A stretch of DNA of 64,000 bases, taken from Microvirga sp. ACRRW. GTDB lineage: Bacteria > Pseudomonadota > Alphaproteobacteria > Rhizobiales > Beijerinckiaceae. The DNA lies in assembly GCF_022346925.1 (NCBI RefSeq), contig NZ_JAKRNJ010000005.1, positions 1-64,000 on the forward strand. The letters are read 5' to 3'. Numbering within the stretch: position 1 is the stretch's first letter; every line of letters starts with the position of its first letter. The notes below the pieces were generated by a model. That model saw only the letters and a list, made by a program, of their open reading frames with translations, had not been told where the DNA came from and searched no databases. A program made the translations under genes and the position numbers. This document shows, piece by piece, positions 43,538 to 51,321 of this stretch.

Positions 43538-44131
43538 TCAGAGCACGCCTCCGAGGATGGCCAATCCGGTGATCGTCACTGCTCCGCCGGCAACTTGCGT
43601 CATGCGAGTACTCTGGTGTTGCCCTATGGCGCTCATCACACGGCCCAATCCGATGCCGAGGGCGTGGAGAAGAGCGGTCACAAGGATGAAGCCAATCCCA
43701 TAGGCCAATCCGGACATTGCTTCCGGCAGTTCCGTGCCATGTGCATGGCCATGGAAAATCGCGAAAAACCCGGCCAAGGCCATAGCCGCAACAGCCGAAA
43801 GGCGCTGTCGAAAAGCAAGCACTGCTCCGAAAACCACAATGGAAAGAGCGATGCCTGCCTCGACGAACGGCATCTTCACTTCGGCCGCGCCGAGAATTCC
43901 ACCGACGGCCATCATGCTGATGAAGGCGAGGGGAACGAGCCACAGAGCCCGGCCGCCGAGATGAGCTGCGAAAAGGCCTGCCGCCACCATAGCCAGCACA
44001 TGATCGAGCCCTCCGATGGGATGCGCGAAACCATGAACGAATCCTTCCGGACTGCCAGCGCCCGTATGAGCCAGGACAACTGAGGGAAGAAAGGCAAGTG
44101 CCGCAGCCAAGGCCATTACGGTTCGTGACAT
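43538..44131 (-). CDS. HupE/UreJ-family metal permease
   Basis: This 197-residue membrane protein has a signal-like N-terminus (MSRTVMALAAALAFLPSVVLAH), the family motif FAHPIGGLDHVLAM and the His-rich FHGHAHGTELPEA, then further membrane helices. HupE/UreJ proteins import nickel or cobalt in known cases. There is no urease or hydrogenase in the window, so the metal is unknown. The RNR operon controlled by a cobalamin riboswitch lies 1 kb away, which makes cobalt an attractive but unproven guess. Confidence 0.9.
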   Translation of the reverse strand: MSRTVMALAAALAFLPSVVLAHTGAGSPEGFVHGFAHPIGGLDHVLAMVAAGLFAAHLGGRALWLVPLAFISMMAVGGILGAAEVKMPFVEAGIALSIVVFGAVLAFRQRLSAVAAMALAGFFAIFHGHAHGTELPEAMSGLAYGIGFILVTALLHALGIGLGRVMSAIGQHQSTRMTQVAGGAVTITGLAILGGVL

Positions 44132-44647
44132 TCATGCCTCCGAGTCATCTTGGGCCGACTATCGGTCGTGTCTATCAAGAGAGGCAAGCTCAACAATTTA
44201 GCACGCTGCTTCGTTTCTGCTCATCCAGAAGAGAGCATCACGATCCTCTCTTCAGTCTGTGCCTCGCCTCTGCATATGGAGCGCCGTTTACGAATGCCCT
44301 TAGCGCTGGGCAGGGCTTGAGAAAGAGCTTGAGAATAAGCACTAAAAGCAAGCGGGATTTTATCTGCCGAGAGCCGTTTTTTGAATTTGTGTCCAAATTT
44401 GCATCAAAGATGTCCAAATTTGTTAAGCGAATGGCCCGCCCGATCAAGCAGGGCTGATGGAATACTCTAGGATGACGTCCGCGCAATCGCCTGACCCGCG
44501 ATGCTCGTCCGAGACGATACTGCGCATATGGCAGGCGTAAGCTTGAAAAGCGATGCGCTCCAGAAACAGCCAACCGTGTGAGATGGGCGTATCCGCAGCG
44601 CTTCGTTCACATGTCATCCTTTGCCATGCTGCGGAGAGGAGGCTCCC
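44132..44647. other. Intergenic region with paired TGTCCAAATTTG repeats
   Basis: This 516-base region lies between the divergent HupE-like gene and the duplicated-unit exported protein. It contains the exact 12-mer TGTCCAAATTTG twice (44390-44401 and 44411-44422), 21 bp apart, each with the palindromic core CAAATTTG. The spacing is two helical turns, so both copies face the same side of the helix, as for cooperative regulator binding. A 119-codon frame over part of this region has no sign of being coding. Confidence 0.45.
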
Positions 44648-45073
44648 ATGAGGACACTGACCCTGTTGATCGGTGGAGCATTGTTGACTTTCGCGGGGCT
44701 CACTTCTGCTCAGGCGCAGCCCAATCCCATTCAAGGAACGCCCAGCTCGCTCTTCCCCTATGCCGCTCCGAACGAGATTAAGATCATCAACGGCATTCCA
44801 TGCCGGACTATCTTGGTTCAAGGCACCAACCTCCGCGTGCCTATTGAGTGCGCAGACCGTGTTGCGACCGGGACCTTTGAGCCGAGTTCCACAGGGAGCA
44901 TACGCGTCGAGGAAGGGGGCGGGCGCGATTTTGCCGGACGCCCAATCTCGGGCACTCCCAATGCGATCTTCCCTTATGCCGCGCCGAATGAGGTTCAGAT
45001 CATCAACGGGGTGCCGTGTCGCACCATCCTCGTTGAAAACAGCTACCGTGTTCCTGTGGAGTGTGCCCGCTGA
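44648..45073 (+). CDS. Exported protein with two tandem copies of a 39-40-residue unit
   Basis: This 141-residue protein has a strong ribosome site (GAGAGGAGGCTCCC) and a signal peptide ending TSAQAQ. The mature part is an internal duplication: residues 30-69 and 102-140 both read GTP..xFPYAAPNE.xIING.PCRTILV, then RVP.ECA. Each copy has two Cys (52/68 and 124/139), probably disulfide-bonded in the periplasm. The linker (70-101) is rich in Gly, Ser, Thr and Glu. The unit matches no domain I know. It converges with nrdB across a strong hairpin. Confidence 0.78.
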   Translation: MRTLTLLIGGALLTFAGLTSAQAQPNPIQGTPSSLFPYAAPNEIKIINGIPCRTILVQGTNLRVPIECADRVATGTFEPSSTGSIRVEEGGGRDFAGRPISGTPNAIFPYAAPNEVQIINGVPCRTILVENSYRVPVECAR

Positions 45074-45106
45074 TCGACCGCACATTCCCCTTGGCCCAAG
45101 AACACA

Positions 45107-45133
45107 TCGCGCGCCCTGTGAGAGGGCGCGCGA
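45107..45133. terminator. Convergent terminator-like hairpin before nrdB end
   Basis: Perfect 11-bp arms TCGCGCGCCCT and AGGGCGCGCGA with a five-base loop lie between the exported-protein stop and the nrdB stop. No T-run. Position suggests a shared terminator for both convergent genes. Confidence 0.55.
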
Positions 45134-45145
45134 CAACGTTGGCTT

Positions 45146-46273
45146 CTAATCCCAGGCGAGAGCCCCGCCGCTCTGGTAGTCGATGACACGTGTCTCGAAG
45201 AAGTTCTTTTCCTTTTTCAGATCCATCGCCTCCGACATCCAGGGAAACGGGTTTTCGGCCTCCGGGAAAACGGGCTGAAGTCCGAGCTGGCCGCAGCGGC
45301 GGTTGGCAATGAAGTGCATGTACTGCTCGCAGGATGCCGCGTTGAGGCCAAGGAAGCCGTTGGGCATCGTGTCTCGGCCATAGGCTGCCTCGAGTTCGGC
45401 GCCCTCGCGCAGCATGGATCTGATCTCGTCCTGGAAAGCCTTCGTCCACAAGTGCGGATTCTCGGCCTTGATCTGGTTGATGACGTCGATGCCGAAGTTG
45501 AGGTGAATGCTCTCGTCGCGCAAAATGTATTGGTATTGCTCGGCGATGCCCACCATCTTGTTGCGCCGTCCGAGCGACAGAATCTGCGCGAAGCCGGTGT
45601 AGAACCACATGCCTTCGAAGATCACATAAAATGCCACGAGATCGCGCAGAAAGGCCTGATCGGCCTCGGGCGTGCCCGTCGTGAATTCGGGGTTCTCGAT
45701 CCCTTGAGTGTGCTTGAGAGCCCACGCCGCCTTGTCGGTAATCGACGGGACCTCGCGGTACATGTTGAACAGCTCGCCCTCATCGAGGCCGAGGCTTTCC
45801 ACGATGTACTGGAAGGTATGCGTATGGACTGCCTCCTCGAAGGCCTGACGCAGCAGATACTGGCGGCATTCCGGATTGGTCAGGTGGCGGTAGATCGCCA
45901 GCACGATGTTGTTCGCCACAAGGCTCTCGGAAGCCGCGAAGAAACCGAGGTTGCGCTTGACCATGCGCCTTTCGTCTTCGGTCAGACCATCCCTCGACTT
46001 CCACAACGCAATGTCGGCCTGCATGGAGACCTCGGTCGGCATCCAATGATTGTTGCAGGCGGCGAGATACTTCTCCCAGGCCCACTTGTACTTGAGCGGC
46101 AGGAGCTGGTTTACGTCGGCGCGGCAGTTGATCATCCGCTTGTCGTCCACGCTGACACGCCCGCCCGAGCGGTCGATGGCACCAAGGCCCGTCGTCTCAG
46201 ACGATTGAGTTGAAGAAGCGGTTGGGTTTGGGAGGGCGTCAGAGACGCGGCGCGGTTCGGACCAATCGAGCAT
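45146..46273 (-). CDS. nrdB: Class Ic ribonucleotide reductase, radical-initiating subunit NrdB
   Basis: This 375-residue subunit reads strongly like the Chlamydia-type (class Ic) R2 protein. Metal ligands are seen as Glu116 (FFAASESLV), Glu147 and His150 ([10 protein letters not shown]), with a second set in VIFEGMWF and [10 protein letters not shown]. Phe154 stands where class Ia enzymes have the radical tyrosine, and the first ligand is Glu rather than Asp; together these are the signature of subclass Ic, which uses a Mn(IV)/Fe(III) centre instead of a tyrosyl radical. The C-terminal tail ([11 protein letters not shown] onward) should dock into NrdA. It lies 72 bases after nrdA and is presumably in the same riboswitch-controlled transcript. 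Confidence 0.95.
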   Translation of the reverse strand: MLDWSEPRRVSDALPNPTASSTQSSETTGLGAIDRSGGRVSVDDKRMINCRADVNQLLPLKYKWAWEKYLAACNNHWMPTEVSMQADIALWKSRDGLTEDERRMVKRNLGFFAASESLVANNIVLAIYRHLTNPECRQYLLRQAFEEAVHTHTFQYIVESLGLDEGELFNMYREVPSITDKAAWALKHTQGIENPEFTTGTPEADQAFLRDLVAFYVIFEGMWFYTGFAQILSLGRRNKMVGIAEQYQYILRDESIHLNFGIDVINQIKAENPHLWTKAFQDEIRSMLREGAELEAAYGRDTMPNGFLGLNAASCEQYMHFIANRRCGQLGLQPVFPEAENPFPWMSEAMDLKKEKNFFETRVIDYQSGGALAWD

Positions 46274-46345
46274 GGTTTAATCCTTGAATGATGCGTATGA
46301 GAAGCCGCGCCAGACGGCGCGGCCCAAACAGTGTGCGGGCCAGAG

Positions 46346-49210
46346 TTATTGGCAGGCCTCGCACTCGGGATCGTCGATGGAGCAGGCCTTGCCTTCGGGC
46401 ACTACGCTGGCAGGCATGGCGATGGGCATGACCTGCACGGCGTTGAGCTTGCCGTCCGTGCCCTTCAGGGTGGACTTCTCCACATGCGTCGCCGAAGTGG
46501 CGCGCAGGTAGTAGGTCGTCTTGAGGCCGCGCTCCCAGGCCAGGCGGTACATGGAGTCGAGTTTCCGGCCATTCGGGTTGACGATGTAGAGGTTCAGCGA
46601 CTGCGCCTGATCGATCCATTTTTGACGTCTTGCCGCTGCCTCGATCAGCCAGGAGGCGTCGATCTCGAAGGCCGTGGCATAGAGTGCCTTGAGGTCGTCC
46701 GGCACCCGGTCGATCGAGGCGAGGCTGCCATCGAAGTATTTCAGGTCCGCGATCATCACCTCATCCCACAGGCCGCGCTCCTTGAGGGCGTGGATGAGGG
46801 AGGCATTCACGACGGTGAAGTCTCCGGACATGTTGGCCTTGACGAACAGGTTGCGGAAGGCCGGCTCGATGGATTGTGACACGCCGCAGATATTCGAAAT
46901 CGTGGCGGTCGGGGCGATGGCCATGCAGTTCGAGTTGCGCATGCCAGTGGTCCGCACCCGCTGCCGGAGGGCGCCCCAATCCAGGGTCGATGAGGCCTCC
47001 AGATCGACACCGCGGGAATCGGCGAGAAGCCGGACTGAATCGATGGGCAGTATGCCCTTCGACCACAGCGAGCCCTCGAAGCTCGGATAGCGCCCCCGCT
47101 CTGCGGCGAGGTCCACCGAGGCAGAGATGGCGTGGTAGGAGAGAACCTCCATGCTCTCATCGGCAAAATGAACGGCCCCATCCGAGGCATAAGGCAACCG
47201 CAGGATCTGGAGCGCATCCTGGAAGCCCATCAGACCCAATCCCACCGGGCGGTGGCGTAGGTTCGAGCGGCGAGCCTCCGGGATGGTGTAGAAATTGATG
47301 TCGATCACGTTGTCGAGCATGCGCATGGCAACACGCACCGTGCGCTCCAGCTTGGCGTGGTCGATGCCCTGTGCCGTTACGTGCCGGGCTAGGTTGACGG
47401 AGCCGAGATTGCACACCGCCACCTCATCGCGTGAGGTGTTCAGCGTGATCTCCGTGCACAGGTTCGAGGAATGTACGACGCCCACATGGCCCTGCGGCGA
47501 GCGGATGTTGCAGGGGTCCTTGAAGGTGATCCAGGGATGCCCGGTTTCGAACAGCATCGTGAGCATGCGCCGCCAGAGGTCAACGGCACGCACCTGCTTG
47601 AACACCTTAATCCCGCCCGCAGTCGCCTTGGCCTCGTAAGCTTCGTAGGCTGCTTTGAACGCCGGGCCGTAAAGATCGTGCAGATCAGGGGTCTCGTCCG
47701 GCGAGAACAGAGTCCAGGTGCCGTCCTCCGCGACGCGCTGCATGAACAGGTCCGGCACCCAATTGGCGGTGTTCATGTCGTGGGTGCGGCGGCGGTCGTC
47801 ACCCGTGTTCTTGCGCAGGTCGAGGAACTCCTCGATGTCGATGTGCCAGGTTTCGAGGTAGGCGCACACCGCACCTTTCCGCTTGCCGCCCTGATTGACG
47901 GCAATTGCCGTGTCGTTTGCGACCTTCAGGAACGGCACGACACCCTGGCTCTCGCCGTTGGTGCCCTTGATGTGAGCACCAAGGCCTCGGACAGGTGTCC
48001 AATCGTTGCCCAGGCCGCCTGAGTACTTGGCGAGCAGCGCGTTGTCCTTCACCGACTTGAAGATGCCATCGAGGTCGTCGGGCACGGTGGTGAGGAAGCA
48101 GGACGAGAGCTGCGGGCGCGTCGTGCCGGCATTAAACAGGGTTGGTGTCGAGGCCATGAAGTCGAATGACGACAGCAGGTCGTAGAACGCGATGGCCTTG
48201 GCCTCGCGGTCGATCTCTCGAAGGGCCAATCCCATCGCGACACGCATGAAGAAAGCCTGCGGCAGCTCGAAGCGGACGCCCTCGACGTGCAGGAAATAGC
48301 GGTCGTAAAGTGTCTGGAGGCCGAGGTACTGGAATTCCAGATCACGCTCGGGCTTCAGAGCCGAGGCCAGCCGCCCCAGATCGAAGCGTGCGAGCTCCGG
48401 ATCGAGCTGCTCGGCGTCGATGCCTTTACGGACATACGCTGGGAAGTAATCGGCATAGCGGCTTGCCATCTCTCTTTGCGTGGCCTGATGCGTGCCTCCA
48501 TGGACAGCCGAGAGCGCCTCGCGGCGCAGGCTGTCGAGGAGCAGACGAGCGCTGGCATAAGCGTAGTTCGGCTCGCGCTCGATCAAGGTGCGGGCGGCGA
48601 GGACAGGAGCCTGGGCCAACTCATCCTCGGTGATGCCGTCATAGAGATTCCGCATCGTCTCGGCGAGGATCGCCTCCGCCGACACGTCGGCCAGTCCTTC
48701 GCACGCCTCGGCTACGAGGACGTCGAGGCGGGCCATGTCCAGAGGGACGCGCGTGCCATCATCGAGACGCATTTGAAGGCTGGGCGTGACCGGGACGACC
48801 TCGGGTGCTGCCTTGGCACGTTCTGCTGCGTGCTCTTCCCGGTAGAGAACGTAAGCCCGGGCGACCTTCTGGTGTCCGGCGCGCATGAGAGCGAGTTCGA
48901 CCTGATCCTGCACATCCTCAATGTGGAATGTGCGACCGGCCTCGGCCCGGCGGGTTAGGGCGGTTACGATCTCGCGGGTCAATTCCTCGACGATGTCGTG
49001 CACACGCCGGGAGGCCGCGGCCGAGGAGCCCTCGACACCGAGGAAGGCTTTGGTGAGTGCAACGGCAATTTTTGTGGGATCGAAAGGCGTGACTGCGCCG
49101 TTGCGGCGGATGATCTGATAGCTCAGTTCTCCGCGGTTCACGCTGACTGGACCCGATGAAGCCAAGATCCCGACGGGAGCGGCGTGGTCGGTGTGGAGGG
49201 AAGAGGACAT
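46346..49210 (-). CDS. nrdA: Ribonucleotide reductase catalytic subunit NrdA with N-terminal ATP cones
   Basis: This 954-residue subunit reduces ribonucleoside diphosphates. An ATP cone occupies about residues 30-120 (YQIIRRNGAVTPFDPTKI), and a second cone-like segment follows at about 130-225. The catalytic domain has the three active-site Cys regions SSCFL, SNLCTEI and VAVCNLGSVNL and the FFMRVAMGLA segment. The C-terminal tail contains CSIDDPECEAC, the redox pair re-reduced by thioredoxin. ATG 49210 (MSSSLHTDHAAP) is the likely start; the frame is open 35 codons further. A cobalamin riboswitch lies just upstream. Confidence 0.95.
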   Translation of the reverse strand: MSSSLHTDHAAPVGILASSGPVSVNRGELSYQIIRRNGAVTPFDPTKIAVALTKAFLGVEGSSAAASRRVHDIVEELTREIVTALTRRAEAGRTFHIEDVQDQVELALMRAGHQKVARAYVLYREEHAAERAKAAPEVVPVTPSLQMRLDDGTRVPLDMARLDVLVAEACEGLADVSAEAILAETMRNLYDGITEDELAQAPVLAARTLIEREPNYAYASARLLLDSLRREALSAVHGGTHQATQREMASRYADYFPAYVRKGIDAEQLDPELARFDLGRLASALKPERDLEFQYLGLQTLYDRYFLHVEGVRFELPQAFFMRVAMGLALREIDREAKAIAFYDLLSSFDFMASTPTLFNAGTTRPQLSSCFLTTVPDDLDGIFKSVKDNALLAKYSGGLGNDWTPVRGLGAHIKGTNGESQGVVPFLKVANDTAIAVNQGGKRKGAVCAYLETWHIDIEEFLDLRKNTGDDRRRTHDMNTANWVPDLFMQRVAEDGTWTLFSPDETPDLHDLYGPAFKAAYEAYEAKATAGGIKVFKQVRAVDLWRRMLTMLFETGHPWITFKDPCNIRSPQGHVGVVHSSNLCTEITLNTSRDEVAVCNLGSVNLARHVTAQGIDHAKLERTVRVAMRMLDNVIDINFYTIPEARRSNLRHRPVGLGLMGFQDALQILRLPYASDGAVHFADESMEVLSYHAISASVDLAAERGRYPSFEGSLWSKGILPIDSVRLLADSRGVDLEASSTLDWGALRQRVRTTGMRNSNCMAIAPTATISNICGVSQSIEPAFRNLFVKANMSGDFTVVNASLIHALKERGLWDEVMIADLKYFDGSLASIDRVPDDLKALYATAFEIDASWLIEAAARRQKWIDQAQSLNLYIVNPNGRKLDSMYRLAWERGLKTTYYLRATSATHVEKSTLKGTDGKLNAVQVMPIAMPASVVPEGKACSIDDPECEACQ

Positions 49211-49217
49211 TCGGCAA

Positions 49218-49233
49218 CCCCAAAATGTTGGGG
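49218..49233 (-). promoter_or_regulatory. Hairpin at the nrdA ribosome site (possible expression platform)
   Basis: On the minus strand CCCCAA and TTGGGG form a perfect 6-bp stem with a four-base loop, ending seven bases before the nrdA ATG. The G-rich arm would be the ribosome-binding sequence, so the hairpin could hide it in the cobalamin-bound state. Confidence 0.45.
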
Positions 49234-49321
49234 GCATGGGCCGAGGAACGCAAAACGCGACCGTGAAGACGACGGTTCGCCAAGCGATCCAACGGGGCAC
49301 CCCGCCCGAGGACATGATCGA

Positions 49322-49500
49322 CAGTCCTGGGCAGGTCTCCTGGCTTGCGGGTCGTTGCTTCCTGCCGGCCTTCCCGGTGATGGCTCACCAGTGACGCTGA
49401 ATGGCAGTTTGCTCGCCGCTCACAGTTGCGGGGGCAGCCCCGGATTCGCCTTTCGGCACACCGGATTCCCTCTTAGCCTCGACTCACCATCGAGGACCCA
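49322..49500 (-). promoter_or_regulatory. Cobalamin (AdoCbl) riboswitch upstream of nrdAB
   Basis: Read on the minus strand the region has the full cobalamin aptamer series: GGGAATCCGGTG (about 49470-49458), GCTGCCCCCGCAACTGT (49438-49422), the CACTGG/GGGAAGGC element (49368-49375) and the B12 box AAGCCAGGAGACCTGCC at 49346-49330, which matches the consensus closely. It lies about 120 bases before nrdA on the same strand. When cobalamin is abundant it should lower nrdAB expression, as known for class I reductases in bacteria that also own a B12-dependent class II enzyme. The edges are approximate. Confidence 0.93.
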
Positions 49501-49684
49501 TGAACTACCAGATATGGTGGATGTGGCGGGTGAAGGCGTCAATATACAGCGCCTGTCATCGTCCGCCTTTCCCCAGCCAATCACCATCGGGGATTTGCGG
49601 CGGCATTGTCTGAGACGGCTGCTCGACGAGCCCGCTTCGAGGATACTTTATGATTACGGTATCTGGGGGCTGTTTATAGGATAT

Positions 49685-49774
<90 letters not shown>

Positions 49775-50152
49775 AGCGCAGCGCCATTAGGCTTCCAGAG
49801 CCTTTCATGGTTCGCATGGTTCTGTAAGGCCGCAAAGCCGCTCCCGTCAACTTCCACGAATGAAGACTGGGGCGGGTATAGGAGGGTGTAAGCGTTTCCT
49901 GGCGCAGAAAAGGGATCCAGGAAAAGGGATTCTAAGCCTCGGAGGCTCTTGAAGCCTGCTATGACAAGGTAAGTTATCGATCCCTATGTCATTGCGGTTG
50001 TTTAGTTTTTAAGCCATACGAAACACTGTTAAGAATTTAGTAGCTTTGCGATTGACAAGCGGGGCCATTTAACTTCCTTTTAAGGCGATAAAAGCACTTT
50101 GGTTGGCTGTTCGGGGCAATTCTGACGCCGCCATGCGCAGTGCTCAAAGGGG
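49775..50152 (+). promoter_or_regulatory. rlpA upstream region with CtrA-type box
   Basis: This 378-base gap between the tRNA gene and rlpA contains one recognisable site: TTAA-N7-TTAA at 50069-50083 (TTAACTTCCTTTTAA), the full-site spacing of the alphaproteobacterial cell-cycle regulator CtrA. It lies 70 bases before the rlpA start. A TTGACA hexamer is at 50052-50057. Nothing else in the gap is identifiable. Confidence 0.5.
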
Positions 50153-51181
50153 ATGCAAAACAACATGCATTGTGAACGCGCTGAAGCGAAAAGCGGTCTG
50201 GCAGGCTTCATGCCTTTCAACGGCCAAGCTCTCATCCGTGTTGCAGGTGTCGTGGCCATTGCCCTGACTGTTGCAAACTGCTCCTCGAATGTCCGGGGCG
50301 GCGTCGATCCCAAATATGGCGTTGCTCCCAGCCCACGCGTTGTGGCTAATGGCCAGGTGGTCCCGAAGGGCGGCGGACGCAACATGGTAGGCAAGCCCTA
50401 TACGGTTGCCGGCCGCACCTACGTTCCTTCCGAAACGCCCCGTTCCGTCGAGGGTCTCGCATCCTGGTACGGCTCCAATTTCCATGGCCGCATGACGGCG
50501 AACGGCGAGATATTCGATCGCGATTCGATTGCTGCGGCTCACACCACCATGCCGCTTCCGAGTTATGCGCGCGTCACGAATCTTCAGAACGGCCATTCCA
50601 TGATCGTCCGCGTGAACGATCGCGGCCCGTTCCATGGTAACCGCGTGATCGACGTGTCCGAGCGTGCGGCTTCCGCCCTTGGCTTCCATAGGGCAGGGAC
50701 GGCCAAGGTTCGCGTCGACTATGTCGGCCGCGCCTCCACCAATGGCAGCGACGACCGCATCCTGCTCGCCAGCCTTCGTACGGACGGCCAGCCTGCAAGC
50801 CTGACCGGCGGGGCTCCGACGATGATCGCGCAGGCGACGCCGCGTCCTGCCGCTGCTCCGCGTCAGGCCATCGGCATCAACACTTATGAAGCCGAAGACG
50901 AGATCGAGGCTGCAGCCCCAGTTGCTCCTCAGCAGCTTGCGGCCTCTGCGATCCCGGTTCGCAGCAATGTCCCGCTGCCTCCCGAGCGCCCGTTCGATCT
51001 CGGCACGATTCCCGGCGCGAGCACTCCCGGCATGAATATGAGCTCCGCTGGGCAGAGGGCTCTGCCTGCATCTCGTCCTGTCGTCGCGGGCCTTTACTAT
51101 GCTGCGCCGGAGCCGGCTAACAACGGCTTCCAGAAGGGCGGCAGCTTCAACACGCTGAACCAGTCGCAGTTCGTCCGCTAA
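50153..51181 (+). CDS. rlpA: Septal ring lytic transglycosylase/lipoprotein RlpA
   Basis: This 342-residue envelope protein has the double-psi beta-barrel domain of RlpA at about residues 95-190: GLASWYGSNFHGRMTANGE, then LPSYARVTNLQNG and VRVNDRGPFHGNRVIDVS, with the catalytic-type His and Asp residues kept. The N-terminus has a hydrophobic stretch followed by VANC (Cys43), a lipobox with an unusual Asn before the Cys. The C-terminal half is Pro/Ala-rich and disordered; no SPOR domain can be seen, so septal targeting by that means is doubtful. It lies upstream of a D,D-carboxypeptidase gene; both act on peptidoglycan. Confidence 0.9.
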   Translation: MQNNMHCERAEAKSGLAGFMPFNGQALIRVAGVVAIALTVANCSSNVRGGVDPKYGVAPSPRVVANGQVVPKGGGRNMVGKPYTVAGRTYVPSETPRSVEGLASWYGSNFHGRMTANGEIFDRDSIAAAHTTMPLPSYARVTNLQNGHSMIVRVNDRGPFHGNRVIDVSERAASALGFHRAGTAKVRVDYVGRASTNGSDDRILLASLRTDGQPASLTGGAPTMIAQATPRPAAAPRQAIGINTYEAEDEIEAAAPVAPQQLAASAIPVRSNVPLPPERPFDLGTIPGASTPGMNMSSAGQRALPASRPVVAGLYYAAPEPANNGFQKGGSFNTLNQSQFVR

Positions 51182-51193
51182 GAATCGAGGGCA

Positions 51194-51211
51194 GGGCTCC
51201 CAACGGAGCCC
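51194..51211 (+). terminator. Hairpin after rlpA
   Basis: Perfect 7-bp arms GGGCTCC and GGAGCCC with loop CAAC stand 12 bases after the stop codon, followed by CCCTTG. Weak or partial terminator. Confidence 0.5.
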
Positions 51212-51321
51212 CCTTGTGACTGCCGTGTGGCGGCACACAGCTTATCCTTACGTAACGTTGATTTGCCATTGACGCGCTACAGATTCAGGCTCTCCTAACG
51301 GAAGAGCTTGGATACCTTACG

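Noticed and set aside
44098..44457. 119-codon frame in the HupE-exported protein gap
   Set aside because: No ribosome site, no domain, AT-rich repeat region at its end; judged non-coding.
45146..46273. Ordinary class Ia NrdB with tyrosyl radical
   Set aside because: The residue at the radical position is Phe and the first ligand Glu, so the class Ic reading is better supported.
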